From assembly GCF_027531025.1 (NCBI RefSeq), contig NZ_JAPZQX010000003.1:310001-374000 (forward strand): a stretch of DNA of 64,000 nt, written 5' to 3'. The stretch is from Novosphingobium sp. (GTDB lineage Bacteria; Pseudomonadota; Alphaproteobacteria; Sphingomonadales; Sphingomonadaceae). Positions within the stretch are counted from its first letter, which is position 1, and every line of letters begins with the position of its first letter. The notes under the pieces were generated by a model. That model was not told where the DNA came from and ran no database searches. It saw only the letters and a program-made list of their open reading frames with translations. Below, piece by piece: positions 43,175 to 51,246 of this stretch. The position numbers and the translations under genes were made by a program.

Positions 43175-44809
43175 ATGGCGCGGTTCATTTTCATTACCGG
43201 CGGCGTGGTCTCCTCGCTCGGCAAAGGTCTCATGGCGGCAAGCCTCGCAGCGCTGCTGCAGGCGCGCGGATTCAAGGTCCGCATCCGCAAGTTCGATCCC
43301 TATCTGAACGTCGATCCGGGGACGATGAGCCCCTATCAGCACGGCGAGGTCTTCGTGACCGACGACGGGGCCGAGACCGACCTCGATCTGGGGCACTACG
43401 AACGCTTCACCGGCGTTTCCGCGCGCCAGGCCGACAATATCACCTCGGGCCGGATCTATCGCGACATCATCACCAAGGAGCGCCGCGGCGATTACCTGGG
43501 GGCGACCGTGCAGGTGGTTCCCCACGTCACCGACGAGATCAAGCGCTTCGCCCTGGCCGATACCGAGGATCTCGATTTCGTGCTGTGCGAAATCGGCGGG
43601 ACCGTCGGCGATATCGAGGGGCTGCCCTTCATCGAGGCGATTCGCCAGCTGCGCAACGAGCTGGGGCGCGAGCGGTTCTGCTCGGTCCACGTAACGCTGG
43701 TGCCCTATGTCTCGGCGGCGGGCGAGCTCAAGACCAAGCCGACCCAGCACTCGGTGCGCGAACTGACCAGCCTGGGCGTGCAGCCCGACGTGCTGCTGTG
43801 CCGCTGCGAACACCCGCTGCCCGAAAACGAGCGCGCCAAGATCGCGCTGTTCTGCAACGTCCGCAAGGAAGCGGTGATCCAGGCGCTCGATGCCCGCAGC
43901 ATCTACGCCGTGCCGCTGCAGTACCATGCCGAAGGGCTGGACGCCGAAGTGCTGCACCATTTCGGCCTGACCAGCCCGGCGCCCGACCTGTCGCGGTGGG
44001 AAGACATCGTCGACCGCTACCAGCACCCCGAAGGCGAAGTGACCATCGGCGTGGTGGGCAAGTATGTCGGCCTGCCCGATGCCTACAAGAGCCTCAACGA
44101 GGCGCTGGTCCACGGTGGCATGGCCAACCGGGTCAAGGTCAACATCAAGTGGATCGACGCCGAACTGTTCGAAGCCGGCGATGACGAGATCGTCACCCGG
44201 CTGGAACCGATGCACGCGATCCTGGTGCCCGGCGGCTTTGGCGTGCGCGGCAGCGAGGGCAAGATTGCCGCGGTGCGCTTTGCCCGCGAACGCAAGGTGC
44301 CGTTCTTCGGGATCTGCCTTGGCATGCAGATGGCCTGCATCGAGGGAGCACGGAACACGGCCGGGATCGTCGGGGCCGGTTCGACCGAATTCGGCGAAGT
44401 CAGCGAGCCGGTGGTCGGGATCATCACCGAATGGATGAGCCCCGAAGGCCTGCAGACCCGCGGGGCGGATACGGACATGGGCGGCACCATGCGGCTCGGC
44501 GCCTATGAGGCGAAGCTGGGTGCCAACAGCCACGTTTCCGCCATTTATGGCGGCGCGACCAGCATCTCCGAGCGTCACCGCCACCGCTACGAGGTCAACT
44601 CGGCCTATCGTGAGCGACTGGAAGCCGGCGGCCTGGTCTTTTCCGGCATGTCGCCCGATGGGCTGCTGCCCGAAATCGTCGAGCGCCCGGACCATCCGTG
44701 GTTCATCGGGGTGCAGTTCCATCCGGAACTCAAGAGCCGTCCGTTCGAACCGCATCCGCTGTTCGCTGGCTTCATCGCGGCGGCGGTGCAGCAGGCGCGA
44801 CTCGTGTAA
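43175..44809 (+). CDS. pyrG: CTP synthase
   Basis: A 544-residue enzyme that aminates UTP to CTP with glutamine-derived ammonia. The N-terminal synthase domain opens with [18 protein letters not shown] (P-loop-like) and contains [40 protein letters not shown]. The C-terminal glutaminase has [12 protein letters not shown] (catalytic Cys) and [10 protein letters not shown] (catalytic His and Glu). Full length. It is convergent with the small heat-shock gene. Confidence 0.97.
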   Translation: MARFIFITGGVVSSLGKGLMAASLAALLQARGFKVRIRKFDPYLNVDPGTMSPYQHGEVFVTDDGAETDLDLGHYERFTGVSARQADNITSGRIYRDIITKERRGDYLGATVQVVPHVTDEIKRFALADTEDLDFVLCEIGGTVGDIEGLPFIEAIRQLRNELGRERFCSVHVTLVPYVSAAGELKTKPTQHSVRELTSLGVQPDVLLCRCEHPLPENERAKIALFCNVRKEAVIQALDARSIYAVPLQYHAEGLDAEVLHHFGLTSPAPDLSRWEDIVDRYQHPEGEVTIGVVGKYVGLPDAYKSLNEALVHGGMANRVKVNIKWIDAELFEAGDDEIVTRLEPMHAILVPGGFGVRGSEGKIAAVRFARERKVPFFGICLGMQMACIEGARNTAGIVGAGSTEFGEVSEPVVGIITEWMSPEGLQTRGADTDMGGTMRLGAYEAKLGANSHVSAIYGGATSISERHRHRYEVNSAYRERLEAGGLVFSGMSPDGLLPEIVERPDHPWFIGVQFHPELKSRPFEPHPLFAGFIAAAVQQARLV

Positions 44810-44975
44810 CCGTATCGTTTGCTTGAACGCGCGGTTTCTGGCCGATTGGTCTTGCGAAAAGAGTGGAAATCGCCCTAGCGAACGGGTCTTCGCCAGCCCA
44901 TTCAAGCTGCGAGTTTCAGGGCTTGGCGCAGGTCTGATCGTCTAATTGCGACCCGGACGATCAAGCCGCGACGGG

Positions 44976-45021
44976 GCGATGCGCAGGCATCGCGGGGGTG
45001 GCACCGCCAGGCGCCACCCCC
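44976..45021. terminator. Tandem hairpins between convergent pyrG and hsp20
   Basis: GCGATGC-GCAG-GCATCGC at 44976-44993 is followed directly by GGGGGTGGC (44994-45002) pairing with GCCACCCCC (45013-45021). Both stems are perfect and lie between the ends of two convergent genes, so they probably serve as a bidirectional transcription stop, though T-runs are poor. The rest of the gap (44810-44975) shows nothing I can name. Confidence 0.6.
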
Positions 45022-45049
45022 ACTTCGTTTCAGGTTCCGGGTTTCAGGT

Positions 45050-45523
45050 TCAGGCGGCGGCGCTACCGGCCTGGTCGGTGTCGCTGACCACGGTCAGCAC
45101 CTTTTGCGTGCCCACCGGGATCTTCTTCGGCTTCATGGCCTCGGGCACTTCGCGCACCAGGTCGATGGTCAGCAGCCCGTCCTCGAGGTTGGCGGCATCG
45201 ACGCGGACATAGTCGGCCAGTTCGAAGCGGCGCTCGAACCCGCGCTGGGCGATGCCGACATGCAGATACTGGCCTGCGGGAGCCTCGTCAGCCTTCTTGC
45301 CCTGGACCACCAGCAGGTTCTGCTGGGCCGTGATGTCGATATCGGCCGGCTTGAAGCCCGCGACCGCCAGGGTGATGCGATAGCTTTCCTCGCCGCGGCG
45401 CTCGATGTTGAAGGGGGGGTAGTTGTCTCCGCTGTTCAGGCGGTTGTGGTTCTCCAGCAGGTCGAACAGCCGGTCAAACCCAACCATGGTGCGGCGATAG
45501 GGGGTGAAATCGAAACGGTTCAT
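45050..45523 (-). CDS. Small heat shock protein, Hsp20/IbpA family
   Basis: A 157-residue alpha-crystallin-type chaperone that holds unfolding proteins as large oligomers. The alpha-crystallin domain runs from about residue 33 (YPPFNIERRGEESYRITLAVAGFKPADIDI) to 130, with the IAQRGFERRFELADYV stretch. A short C-terminal tail follows. The start is ATG 45523, preceded by GGAGG. An ATG five codons earlier (45538) overlaps the RNA thermometer and is unlikely. Its 5' leader and promoter indicate heat induction at both transcription and translation. Confidence 0.95.
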   Translation of the reverse strand: MNRFDFTPYRRTMVGFDRLFDLLENHNRLNSGDNYPPFNIERRGEESYRITLAVAGFKPADIDITAQQNLLVVQGKKADEAPAGQYLHVGIAQRGFERRFELADYVRVDAANLEDGLLTIDLVREVPEAMKPKKIPVGTQKVLTVVSDTDQAGSAAA

Positions 45524-45613
45524 CGCAAAATCCTCCATTGAGCAATCTTGTCAGGTCCGGGGCCCGGTGTGGCACCCCGCGTTGCGGCATCATCCCCTTG
45601 CGGGCCATGACAC
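45524..45613 (-). promoter_or_regulatory. ROSE-type RNA thermometer in the hsp20 leader
   Basis: The hairpin next to the start (45546-45530 on the minus strand) reads ATTGCTC-AATG-GAGGAT. The pairs are C-G, U-A, C-G, then a bulged G, then U-G, U-A, A-U, so the Shine-Dalgarno is sequestered by a UUGCU motif with one bulged G. This is the conserved feature of ROSE elements, which melt at heat-shock temperature. Further GC-rich hairpins lie upstream in a leader of about 90 bases, the normal ROSE length. Confidence 0.8.
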
Positions 45614-45621
45614 CGCACCCG

Positions 45622-45649
45622 ATGTATGTTACCCGTCCCGCGTTTCAAG
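45622..45649 (-). promoter_or_regulatory. Heat-shock (RpoH-type) promoter of hsp20
   Basis: On the minus strand CTTGAAA (45649-45643) and CATACAT (45628-45622) are 14 bases apart, matching the alphaproteobacterial sigma-32 pattern (CTTGAA then CAT-containing -10). The start point near 45614 gives the leader length expected for a ROSE element. The -35 lies 11 bp upstream of the divergent grxC ATG. Confidence 0.65.
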
Positions 45650-45659
45650 AGGAGCCTGC

Positions 45660-45938
45660 ATGTCTGTCGAGGGAGCCCCTGGGCCCAAGGTCGAAATCTA
45701 TACCAAGTGGGGTTGCCCGTTCTGCGTGCGCGCCAAGGCACTGCTGGATGCCAAGGGCGTCAGCTATACCGAAATCGACATCACCTTCGGGGGCAAGGAC
45801 CGGGACGAAATGCTGCGCCGCGTGCCGGGCGCCTCCACCGTACCGCAGGTGCTGGTGGGCGATCAGGCGCTGGGCGGCTGCGACGATATCTTCGCGCTGG
45901 ATGCGGCCGGCAAGCTCGACCCACTGCTGGGCCTGTAG
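45660..45938 (+). CDS. grxC: Glutaredoxin 3 (GrxC)
   Basis: A 92-residue dithiol glutaredoxin that reduces disulfides with glutathione. The active site is WGCPFCVRAKALL (CPFC, not the common CPYC); the cis-proline motif is STVPQVLVGDQALGGCDD. The ATG at 45660 has AGAGGAG upstream. It is divergent from hsp20 and cotranscribed with the following amidase gene, 9 bp downstream. That pairing links it to glutathione metabolism. Confidence 0.94.
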   Translation: MSVEGAPGPKVEIYTKWGCPFCVRAKALLDAKGVSYTEIDITFGGKDRDEMLRRVPGASTVPQVLVGDQALGGCDDIFALDAAGKLDPLLGL

Positions 45939-45947
45939 AAGGCCCGC

Positions 45948-46766
45948 ATGACCCGGATCGCCGTCTTGCAGATGACCGCCGGGATCGACCCGGCGGCGAA
46001 TGCGCAGCTGCTGGTCGGGGCGATCGGCGGCGCGGCCAGTGGCGGGGCGCAGATGGTTTTCACGCCCGAGATGTCCGGCCTGATCGACCGTGACCGGGCG
46101 CGGGCCACACCGCACATCGTCAGCGAGGAAGCCAGCCCGGTGCTGGCCGCCGTGCGCGAGGCGGCGGCGGGGGCGGGCATCTGGGTGGCGCTGGGCAGCC
46201 TGGCCGTGGCGCGCGAGGATGGCCGCTGGGCCAATCGCAGCCTGGTGATCGATCCCAACGGAGAGATTGCCGCGCGTTACGACAAGATCCACATGTTCGA
46301 TGTCGATCTGGCGACCGGCGAATCCTGGCGGGAATCGAATGCCTATGCCGCCGGCGACCGGGTGGTGACGGTGGACCACACTCCGCTTGGCCGGCTGGGG
46401 CTGACCGTCTGCTATGATCTGCGGTTCCCCGCGCTGTTCGAGGCGCTGGGCCAGGCCCGCTGCGATGCCATCGCCATTCCCGCCGCCTTTACCCGCCCGA
46501 CCGGTGCGGCCCACTGGCACGTGTTGCAACGCGCCCGCGCGATCGAGGCCAGCGCCTTTGTCATCGCCGCGGCGCAGGTGGGCAAGCATGCGGACGGGCG
46601 CGAAACCTATGGTCACAGCCTGGTGATCGACCCCTGGGGCGATGTCCTGCTCGACATGGGTGGTGAGGCGGCCGAACTGGCTTTTGCCGAACTCGATCCC
46701 GCGCGGCTGACGGAAGTGCGCGCGCAATTGCCCAGTCTTGCCAATCGGCGCGCAATCCACACATAG
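45948..46766 (+). CDS. Carbon-nitrogen hydrolase (Nit1-type, probable deaminated glutathione amidase)
   Basis: A 272-residue nitrilase-superfamily enzyme. The Glu-Lys-Cys triad is visible as VFTPEMSG (Glu), ARYDKIHMFDVDL (Lys) and LTVCYDLRFPALFE (Cys). The KIHMFD and CYDLRFP sequences are those of the Nit1/YafV-like branch that hydrolyses deaminated glutathione, a metabolite-repair role. That fits the neighbouring glutaredoxin. Specificity is inferred from motif and context. Confidence 0.9.
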   Translation: MTRIAVLQMTAGIDPAANAQLLVGAIGGAASGGAQMVFTPEMSGLIDRDRARATPHIVSEEASPVLAAVREAAAGAGIWVALGSLAVAREDGRWANRSLVIDPNGEIAARYDKIHMFDVDLATGESWRESNAYAAGDRVVTVDHTPLGRLGLTVCYDLRFPALFEALGQARCDAIAIPAAFTRPTGAAHWHVLQRARAIEASAFVIAAAQVGKHADGRETYGHSLVIDPWGDVLLDMGGEAAELAFAELDPARLTEVRAQLPSLANRRAIHT

Positions 46767-46774
46767 AGGCAGCC

Positions 46775-47266
46775 ATGATCGTCTACGATCTCTGCTGCCA
46801 GAACGCGGCCTGTGCGAGTGCCGCCAACCAGACCGGCGGGTTCCGGTTCGAGGGGTGGTTTTCCTCGTCCGACGATTTCGCGCGCCAGCAGGAGCGCGGG
46901 CTGGTGACCTGCCCAGCCTGCGGTTCGGTGGAAGTGATCAAGGCCCCGATGGCCCCGGCCGTGCCGAAGAAGGGCAACCAGCTGCCCGCGGCCGCGCAGC
47001 CCACAGCCGTGGCCGGAGGCAAGTTGCCGCCCGAAGCGGTCGAAATGCTCCAGGCCCTGGCCAAGGCCCAGGCCGAGGCATTGCAGCAATCGCGTTGGGT
47101 TGGGGAAGACTTTGCCGAGCAATCGCGGGCCATGTTCTATGGCGAGCGCGAGGCCGAGGTCATCCACGGCCAGGCCAGCCTGCAGGAAGCGCGCGAACTG
47201 CTGGAGGAGGGCGTTCCGGTCATGCCGCTGCCATTCCCGGTGGTCCCGCCCGAACAGGCGAACTGA
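46775..47266 (+). CDS. DUF1178 family protein
   Basis: A 163-residue protein of a family common in alphaproteobacteria. The N-terminal MIVYDLCCQNAACAS and the VTCPACGS motif around residue 45 give a zinc-ribbon-like pattern of cysteines, and GWFSSSDDFARQQERGL and KAPMAPAV are family hallmarks. The C-terminal half is helical (RWVGEDFAEQSRAMFYGEREAEVIHG). Function is unknown. It lies 8 bp after the amidase gene and is probably cotranscribed. Confidence 0.9.
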   Translation: MIVYDLCCQNAACASAANQTGGFRFEGWFSSSDDFARQQERGLVTCPACGSVEVIKAPMAPAVPKKGNQLPAAAQPTAVAGGKLPPEAVEMLQALAKAQAEALQQSRWVGEDFAEQSRAMFYGEREAEVIHGQASLQEARELLEEGVPVMPLPFPVVPPEQAN

Positions 47267-47303
47267 TCGCTAGCCGCTTTCGCCGCGCCTAAGGGAAGCG
47301 CGG

Positions 47304-47451
47304 GCGCCCGTAGCTCAGCAGGATAGAGCATCAGATTGACCTGCGGTCAGCTTCGCTTCCCTAATCTGGGGGCCATGGGTTCGGAGTCGGAGCCGCGTAG
47401 CGGCGGAGACGTCCGGAGCGCAGCGGAGGACAATCCCGTCGCACACCGACG
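47304..47451 (+). pseudogene. tRNA-Arg(CCT) copy broken by palindromic insertions
   Basis: Three pieces are identical to the intact tRNA 40 bp downstream: 47304-47337 (34 bases), 47360-47383 (24) and 47432-47441 (10). Between them are a 22-base insert in the anticodon loop and a 48-base insert in the T loop. The 3' acceptor strand and CCA are replaced. The inserts hold hairpins: TGACC-TGC-GGTCA, GCCGC-GTA-GCGGC, GTCC...GGAC, and at the 3' end CGTCG-CACAC-CGACG. It cannot form a normal tRNA. Absence of point changes in the exon-like parts implies recent duplication or gene conversion. Confidence 0.8.
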
Positions 47452-47490
47452 CTTGCCCCCAAGTCAACTCGCACCTAGAGCGTTCGGTGG

Positions 47491-47567
47491 GCGCCCGTAG
47501 CTCAGCAGGATAGAGCATCAGATTCCTAATCTGGGGGCCATGGGTTCGAATCCCGTCGGGCGCACCA
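47491..47567 (+). tRNA. tRNA-Arg (CCT)
   Basis: Acceptor GCGCCCG (47491-47497) pairs with CGGGCGC (47557-47563). The anticodon stem TCAGA/TCTGG encloses the loop TTCCTAA with anticodon CCT at 47525-47527. The T arm has GGGTTCGAATCCC. A73 and CCA (47565-47567) are encoded. This is the intact copy next to the disrupted one at 47304-47451. Confidence 0.97.
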
Positions 47568-47644
47568 TCCCCCCCAACCAGCTGAAATTGTCCTGCTTTT
47601 CCTCGCGAACGGCAATTCGGTCAGTTTTCTTACAATTATCGCTT

Positions 47645-47668
47645 GAATCACTGAATCGATTGTGATTC
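47645..47668 (+). promoter_or_regulatory. Three GANTC (CcrM-type) sites within an inverted repeat before ftsB
   Basis: GAATC (47645-47649), GAATC (47653-47657) and GATTC (47664-47668) lie in 24 bases, ending 9 bases before the ftsB ATG. GAATCAC and GTGATTC at the ends also form a 7-bp inverted repeat. GANTC is the CcrM methylation site in alphaproteobacteria, and GcrA acts at methylated promoters of division genes. The clustering is seen; the regulation is inferred. Confidence 0.5.
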
Positions 47669-47677
47669 CTAGTGCTC

Positions 47678-47986
47678 ATGGGTGGTAGGAACGAACCAAA
47701 GATCGCGAATCAGAATGTGCGGCAGGCGTCGCCATGGTTTGCGCTTCTCTTCCTCCTGGGTATCGCCCTGGCCGGGCCGAGCGGGATCCTCGCCTGGAGC
47801 GATTACAACCGCACCCTCGACGAGAAGCAGGAGCAGCTCGCCAGGCTGCAGGCTGAGCGGGACGAGTTGAAGAACCGCGTCGCCCTGCTCAATCCGCGCA
47901 ATGTCGATCCTGACATGGCTGGCGAACTGCTGCGCAAGGATCTGAATGTCGTCCACCCGGACGAGATGGTGATCCTACTCAACTGA
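47678..47986 (+). CDS. ftsB: Cell division protein FtsB/DivIC family
   Basis: A 102-residue bitopic membrane protein of the septum formation initiator family. A single TM helix (about residues 20-42) is followed by a short leucine-rich coiled coil (DEKQEQLARLQAERDELKNRVALL) and the C-terminal NVDPDMAGELLRKDLNVVHPDEMVILL, typical of alphaproteobacterial FtsB. With FtsL and FtsQ it activates septal wall synthesis. ATG 47678 chosen; a GTG two codons earlier (47672) is possible. No strong ribosome binding site. Three GANTC sites sit directly upstream. Confidence 0.88.
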   Translation: MGGRNEPKIANQNVRQASPWFALLFLLGIALAGPSGILAWSDYNRTLDEKQEQLARLQAERDELKNRVALLNPRNVDPDMAGELLRKDLNVVHPDEMVILLN

Positions 47987-48000
47987 CCGGTAAGGCCGAT

Positions 48001-48034
48001 GGGCCCCCGCTTGCGCTGTCCGGATAGCGGGCCC
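48001..48034 (+). terminator. Imperfect hairpin after ftsB
   Basis: GGGCCCCCGCT near 48001 pairs with AGCGGGCCC ending at 48034, with bulges. It is followed by TCTCAAAAA rather than a T-run. Possible terminator before pdhA. Confidence 0.35.
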
Positions 48035-48057
48035 TCTCAAAAATACGAATGCACCGG

Positions 48058-48085
48058 TTTCCCTTACGGCGCGCCCGCCCTATAG
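48058..48085 (+). promoter_or_regulatory. Candidate pdhA promoter (TTTCCC-N16-CTATAG)
   Basis: TTTCCC at 48058-48063 and CTATAG at 48080-48085 with a 16-base spacer, followed by GCGG. Transcription would begin about 28 bases before the TTG start of pdhA. Fair match only. Confidence 0.4.
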
Positions 48086-48119
48086 GCGGATCAGAGGATT
48101 CCACCCCAGGGGACCAGAC

Positions 48120-49196
48120 TTGGCCAAGAAACCAACCGCCGCCGCAGCTGCAAAGGCCGCCGCGGCAACCGAAGAAACATTCGCCCTGCGCAGCCTGCAG
48201 GAAGCCCACGCCGCCAACAAGCGCTATGCCGCCAGCGACGAGGAACTGCTGCACTTCTACGAACAGATGTTGCTGATCCGCCGGTTCGAGGAAAAGGCCG
48301 GGCAGCTTTACGGGTTGGGCCTGATCGGCGGCTTCTGCCACCTCTATATCGGCCAGGAAGCCGTGGCGGTGGGCCTGCAGTCGGCGCTGGAAGCGGGCAA
48401 GGACAGCGTGATCACCGGCTATCGCGACCATGGCCACATGCTGGCCTATGGCATCGATCCCAAGGTGATCATGGCCGAGCTGACCGGTCGTGCGGCGGGC
48501 ATTTCGCGCGGTAAGGGCGGGTCGATGCACATGTTCTCGACCGACCACAAGTTCTATGGCGGGCACGGCATCGTCGGCGCGCAGGTGCCGCTGGGGGCGG
48601 GGCTGGCCTTCGCCCACAAGTATCGCGGCGATGGCGGCGTCTGCATGGCCTATTTCGGCGATGGCGCGGCCAACCAGGGCCAGGTTTACGAAGCCTTCAA
48701 CATGGCCTCGCTGTGGAAGCTGCCGATCGTCTTCGTGGTTGAGAACAATGGCTATGCCATGGGTACGGCGGTGAAGCGCGGTTCGGCCGAAACCGAGTTC
48801 TATCGCCGTGGCACGGCCTTCCGCATCCCCGGCATGGACGTGAACGGGATGGACGTGCTGGAAGTGCGCGCCGCCGCCAATATCGCGCTCGACTATGTCC
48901 GCGCCGGTAATGGTCCGGTGCTGATGGAGCTCAACACCTATCGCTATCGCGGCCACTCCATGTCCGACCCGGCTAAGTACCGCAGCCGCGAGGAAGTGCA
49001 GGAAATGCGCGACAAGCATGATCCGATCGAGGGCGCCAAGGCCGAACTGCTGGCGCGCGGCGTGGCCGAGGACCGGATCAAGGAAATCGACAAGCGAATT
49101 CGCAGCATCGTGGCCGAATCCGCTGATTTTGCAGAAAATTCACCGGAGCCCGAAATGACCGAACTCTACACCGACGTGCTGGTGGAGAGCTACTGA
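48120..49196 (+). CDS. pdhA: Pyruvate dehydrogenase E1 component, alpha subunit
   Basis: A 358-residue thiamine-diphosphate enzyme subunit that decarboxylates pyruvate. The TPP/Mg motif runs from [17 protein letters not shown] to [12 protein letters not shown] (GDG...NN). The phosphorylation-loop region [20 protein letters not shown] is conserved. I chose the TTG at 48120 because AGGGGA lies at proper distance and the protein then begins with an Ala/Lys-rich tail ([18 protein letters not shown]). The first in-frame ATG is much later. The stop overlaps pdhB (TGATG). Confidence 0.95.
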   Translation: MAKKPTAAAAAKAAAATEETFALRSLQEAHAANKRYAASDEELLHFYEQMLLIRRFEEKAGQLYGLGLIGGFCHLYIGQEAVAVGLQSALEAGKDSVITGYRDHGHMLAYGIDPKVIMAELTGRAAGISRGKGGSMHMFSTDHKFYGGHGIVGAQVPLGAGLAFAHKYRGDGGVCMAYFGDGAANQGQVYEAFNMASLWKLPIVFVVENNGYAMGTAVKRGSAETEFYRRGTAFRIPGMDVNGMDVLEVRAAANIALDYVRAGNGPVLMELNTYRYRGHSMSDPAKYRSREEVQEMRDKHDPIEGAKAELLARGVAEDRIKEIDKRIRSIVAESADFAENSPEPEMTELYTDVLVESY

Positions 49197-50548
49197 TGAG
49201 CATTGAACTGAAGATGCCCGCCCTGTCCCCGACGATGGAAGAGGGGACCCTGGCCAAGTGGCTGGTCAAGGAAGGCGACACCGTGAAAAGCGGTGACATC
49301 CTGGCCGAGATCGAGACCGACAAGGCGACGATGGAATTCGAGGCGGTCGACGAAGGCGTGATCGGCAAGCTGCTGGTGGCCGAAGGCACTGAAGGCGTGA
49401 AGGTTGGCACCGTGATCGCCGTGATCGGCGATGAAGGCGAAGCGGCTCCCGCTCCGGCTCCGGCATCTGTCGCCGCCGCAGCGTCCGCTCCCGTTGCCGC
49501 CGCCCCGGCCGAACGCCCGGCACCCGCGCCGCGCAAGGCCGATCCGGCGGTTCCGGCCGGAACCAACATGAAGATGTCGACCGTGCGCGAGGCCCTGCGC
49601 GATGCCATGGCCGAGGAAATGCGCCGCGACAGCCGTGTCTTCGTGATGGGCGAGGAAGTGGCCGAATACCAGGGCGCCTACAAGGTGACCCAGGGCCTGC
49701 TGGAGGAATTCGGCCCGACCCGCGTGATCGACACCCCGATCACCGAATACGGCTTTGCCGGGATCGGCACGGGCGCGGCGATGGGCGGCCTGCGCCCGGT
49801 GGTCGAGTTCATGACCTTCAACTTCGCCATGCAGGCGATCGATCACATCATCAACTCGGCCGCCAAGACGAATTACATGTCGGGCGGGCAGATGCGCTGT
49901 CCGGTGGTGTTCCGCGGCCCCAATGGCGCGGCCAGCCGCGTTGGCGCGCAGCACAGCCAGAACTATGGCCCGTGGTATGCCAGCGTCCCCGGCCTGGTCG
50001 TGATCGCGCCTTATGACGCGGCTGATGCCAAGGGCCTGCTCAAGGCGGCGATCCGTTGCGAGGATCCGGTGGTCTTCCTCGAAAACGAGCTGGTCTATGG
50101 CCGCAGCTTCGAACTGCCGGAACTGGACGATCACGTCCTGCCGATCGGCAAGGCGCGGATCATGCGCGAAGGCAAGGACGTGACGATCGTGTCCTATTCG
50201 ATCGGCGTCGGCTTTGCGCTGGAAGCGGCAGAGCTGCTGGCGGCCGAGGGGATCGAGGCCGAAGTGCTCGATCTGCGCACCCTGCGCCCGCTCGACAAGG
50301 AAGCCGTGCTGACCTCGCTCGCCAAGACCAACCGCCTGGTCGTGGCGGAAGAGGGCTGGCCGCAGTGCTCGATCGCCTCGGAAGTGATGGCGATCTGCAT
50401 GGAAGAGGGCTTCGACCACCTCGACGCCCCGGTCCTGCGCGTCTGCGACGAGGACGTGCCGCTGCCCTATGCCGCGAACCTGGAAAAGGCCGCGATCATC
50501 GACGCCGCCCGGATCGCCGCCGCCGTGCGCAAGGTCTGCTATCGCTGA
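49196..50548 (+). CDS. pdhB: Pyruvate dehydrogenase E1 component, beta subunit, with N-terminal lipoyl domain
   Basis: A 450-residue fusion. Residues 1-80 are a lipoyl domain with the modifiable Lys in [17 protein letters not shown]. An Ala/Pro-rich linker (about 82-120) follows, then the transketolase-like E1-beta domain ([56 protein letters not shown]) and its C-terminal domain. A lipoyl domain on E1-beta is known in alphaproteobacteria including rhizobia and sphingomonads. pdhC (E2) and lpd are not in the window. It overlaps pdhA by one base. Confidence 0.96.
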   Translation: MSIELKMPALSPTMEEGTLAKWLVKEGDTVKSGDILAEIETDKATMEFEAVDEGVIGKLLVAEGTEGVKVGTVIAVIGDEGEAAPAPAPASVAAAASAPVAAAPAERPAPAPRKADPAVPAGTNMKMSTVREALRDAMAEEMRRDSRVFVMGEEVAEYQGAYKVTQGLLEEFGPTRVIDTPITEYGFAGIGTGAAMGGLRPVVEFMTFNFAMQAIDHIINSAAKTNYMSGGQMRCPVVFRGPNGAASRVGAQHSQNYGPWYASVPGLVVIAPYDAADAKGLLKAAIRCEDPVVFLENELVYGRSFELPELDDHVLPIGKARIMREGKDVTIVSYSIGVGFALEAAELLAAEGIEAEVLDLRTLRPLDKEAVLTSLAKTNRLVVAEEGWPQCSIASEVMAICMEEGFDHLDAPVLRVCDEDVPLPYAANLEKAAIIDAARIAAAVRKVCYR

Positions 50549-50555
50549 GGTGCGC

Positions 50556-50580
50556 GCCAGCTGATCGGGGATCAGCTGGC
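50556..50580. terminator. Perfect 11-bp hairpin shared by convergent pdhB and a tadE-like gene
   Basis: GCCAGCTGATC (50556-50566) pairs exactly with GATCAGCTGGC (50570-50580) around a GGG loop. The right arm contains the last codons and stop of the tadE-like gene (stop at 50572-50574). No T-run, so it is a likely but not proven bidirectional stop. Confidence 0.6.
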
Positions 50581-51246
50581 GATCCGGCCATCGCTGGTCA
50601 GGTTGATCGGCCCGCGGTAGGCGCCGCAGCGCTGCACCGGATCGCGCTGGTACAACTGCGAGAGATCGCGATTGTCGCGCACCGTGAACGAGGCGACCGA
50701 GGAAATCTCGGGATTGGTCACGAACCGGTGCGAGACCAGCGGCTGGTAAGTGAAGCGCAGTTCGACGAAGATCACCGCCTCGCCATCCTGGGCGAAGACC
50801 TCTTCGCCCGGTGGCCCCATCCCGGCGCCGACCCGGCTGCCTTCCACGCCATAGGCCGGCTGGACCCGCTTTGCGCCCCGGCACCGCTGCCAGTGAATGT
50901 ACTGGCTGCCCGAGACGGGATCGACCTCGAGGCTGGAGATGATCACCCGGCCATTGGCGAAGAGGTTCAGCGAACCGGCCTGGAGCTGGGCTCCATAAAG
51001 CAGGTCGTTGATATCGGATTCATAGACCTTGCGTTCGCGCAGGGTCGAGGTGTCGCCCACGCGCGAGGCATTGTCGGCCAGGTGGACGGCCAATTGCCCG
51101 ACCTTCATGTTGACCAGGGCATAATTGGCCGTCTCGGTGCCCCACAGCCCGGCCATCAGCAGCAGCGGCGCGCCCAGCGCGAATTCGGTCATCGCCACGC
51201 CCGAACGGCTGCGCAGCAGGCGGGCAAACAGGCTGCGCCGGGTCAT
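50572..51246 (-). CDS. TadE-like pilus assembly protein (third gene of triplet 2)
   Basis: A 224-residue protein with the TadE hallmark at the N terminus: basic residues (RRSLFARLLRSRSG) then VAMTEFALGAPLLLMAGLWGTE, a type IV-pilin-like segment with Glu five residues into the hydrophobic stretch. The remainder is a periplasmic domain with two or more Cys. Such pseudopilins support Flp/Tad pilus systems. The start overlaps the stop of the preceding tadE-like gene (ATGA). Confidence 0.85.
   Translation of the reverse strand: MTRRSLFARLLRSRSGVAMTEFALGAPLLLMAGLWGTETANYALVNMKVGQLAVHLADNASRVGDTSTLRERKVYESDINDLLYGAQLQAGSLNLFANGRVIISSLEVDPVSGSQYIHWQRCRGAKRVQPAYGVEGSRVGAGMGPPGEEVFAQDGEAVIFVELRFTYQPLVSHRFVTNPEISSVASFTVRDNRDLSQLYQRDPVQRCGAYRGPINLTSDGRIAS

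Noticed and set aside
47338..47524. Group I intron in the tRNA-Arg(CCT) anticodon loop, known from some alphaproteobacteria
   Set aside because: The interrupted copy has its own 3' half 22 bases later, plus a second insert in the T loop. The inserts are far too short for a group I intron, and a complete uninterrupted tRNA follows.
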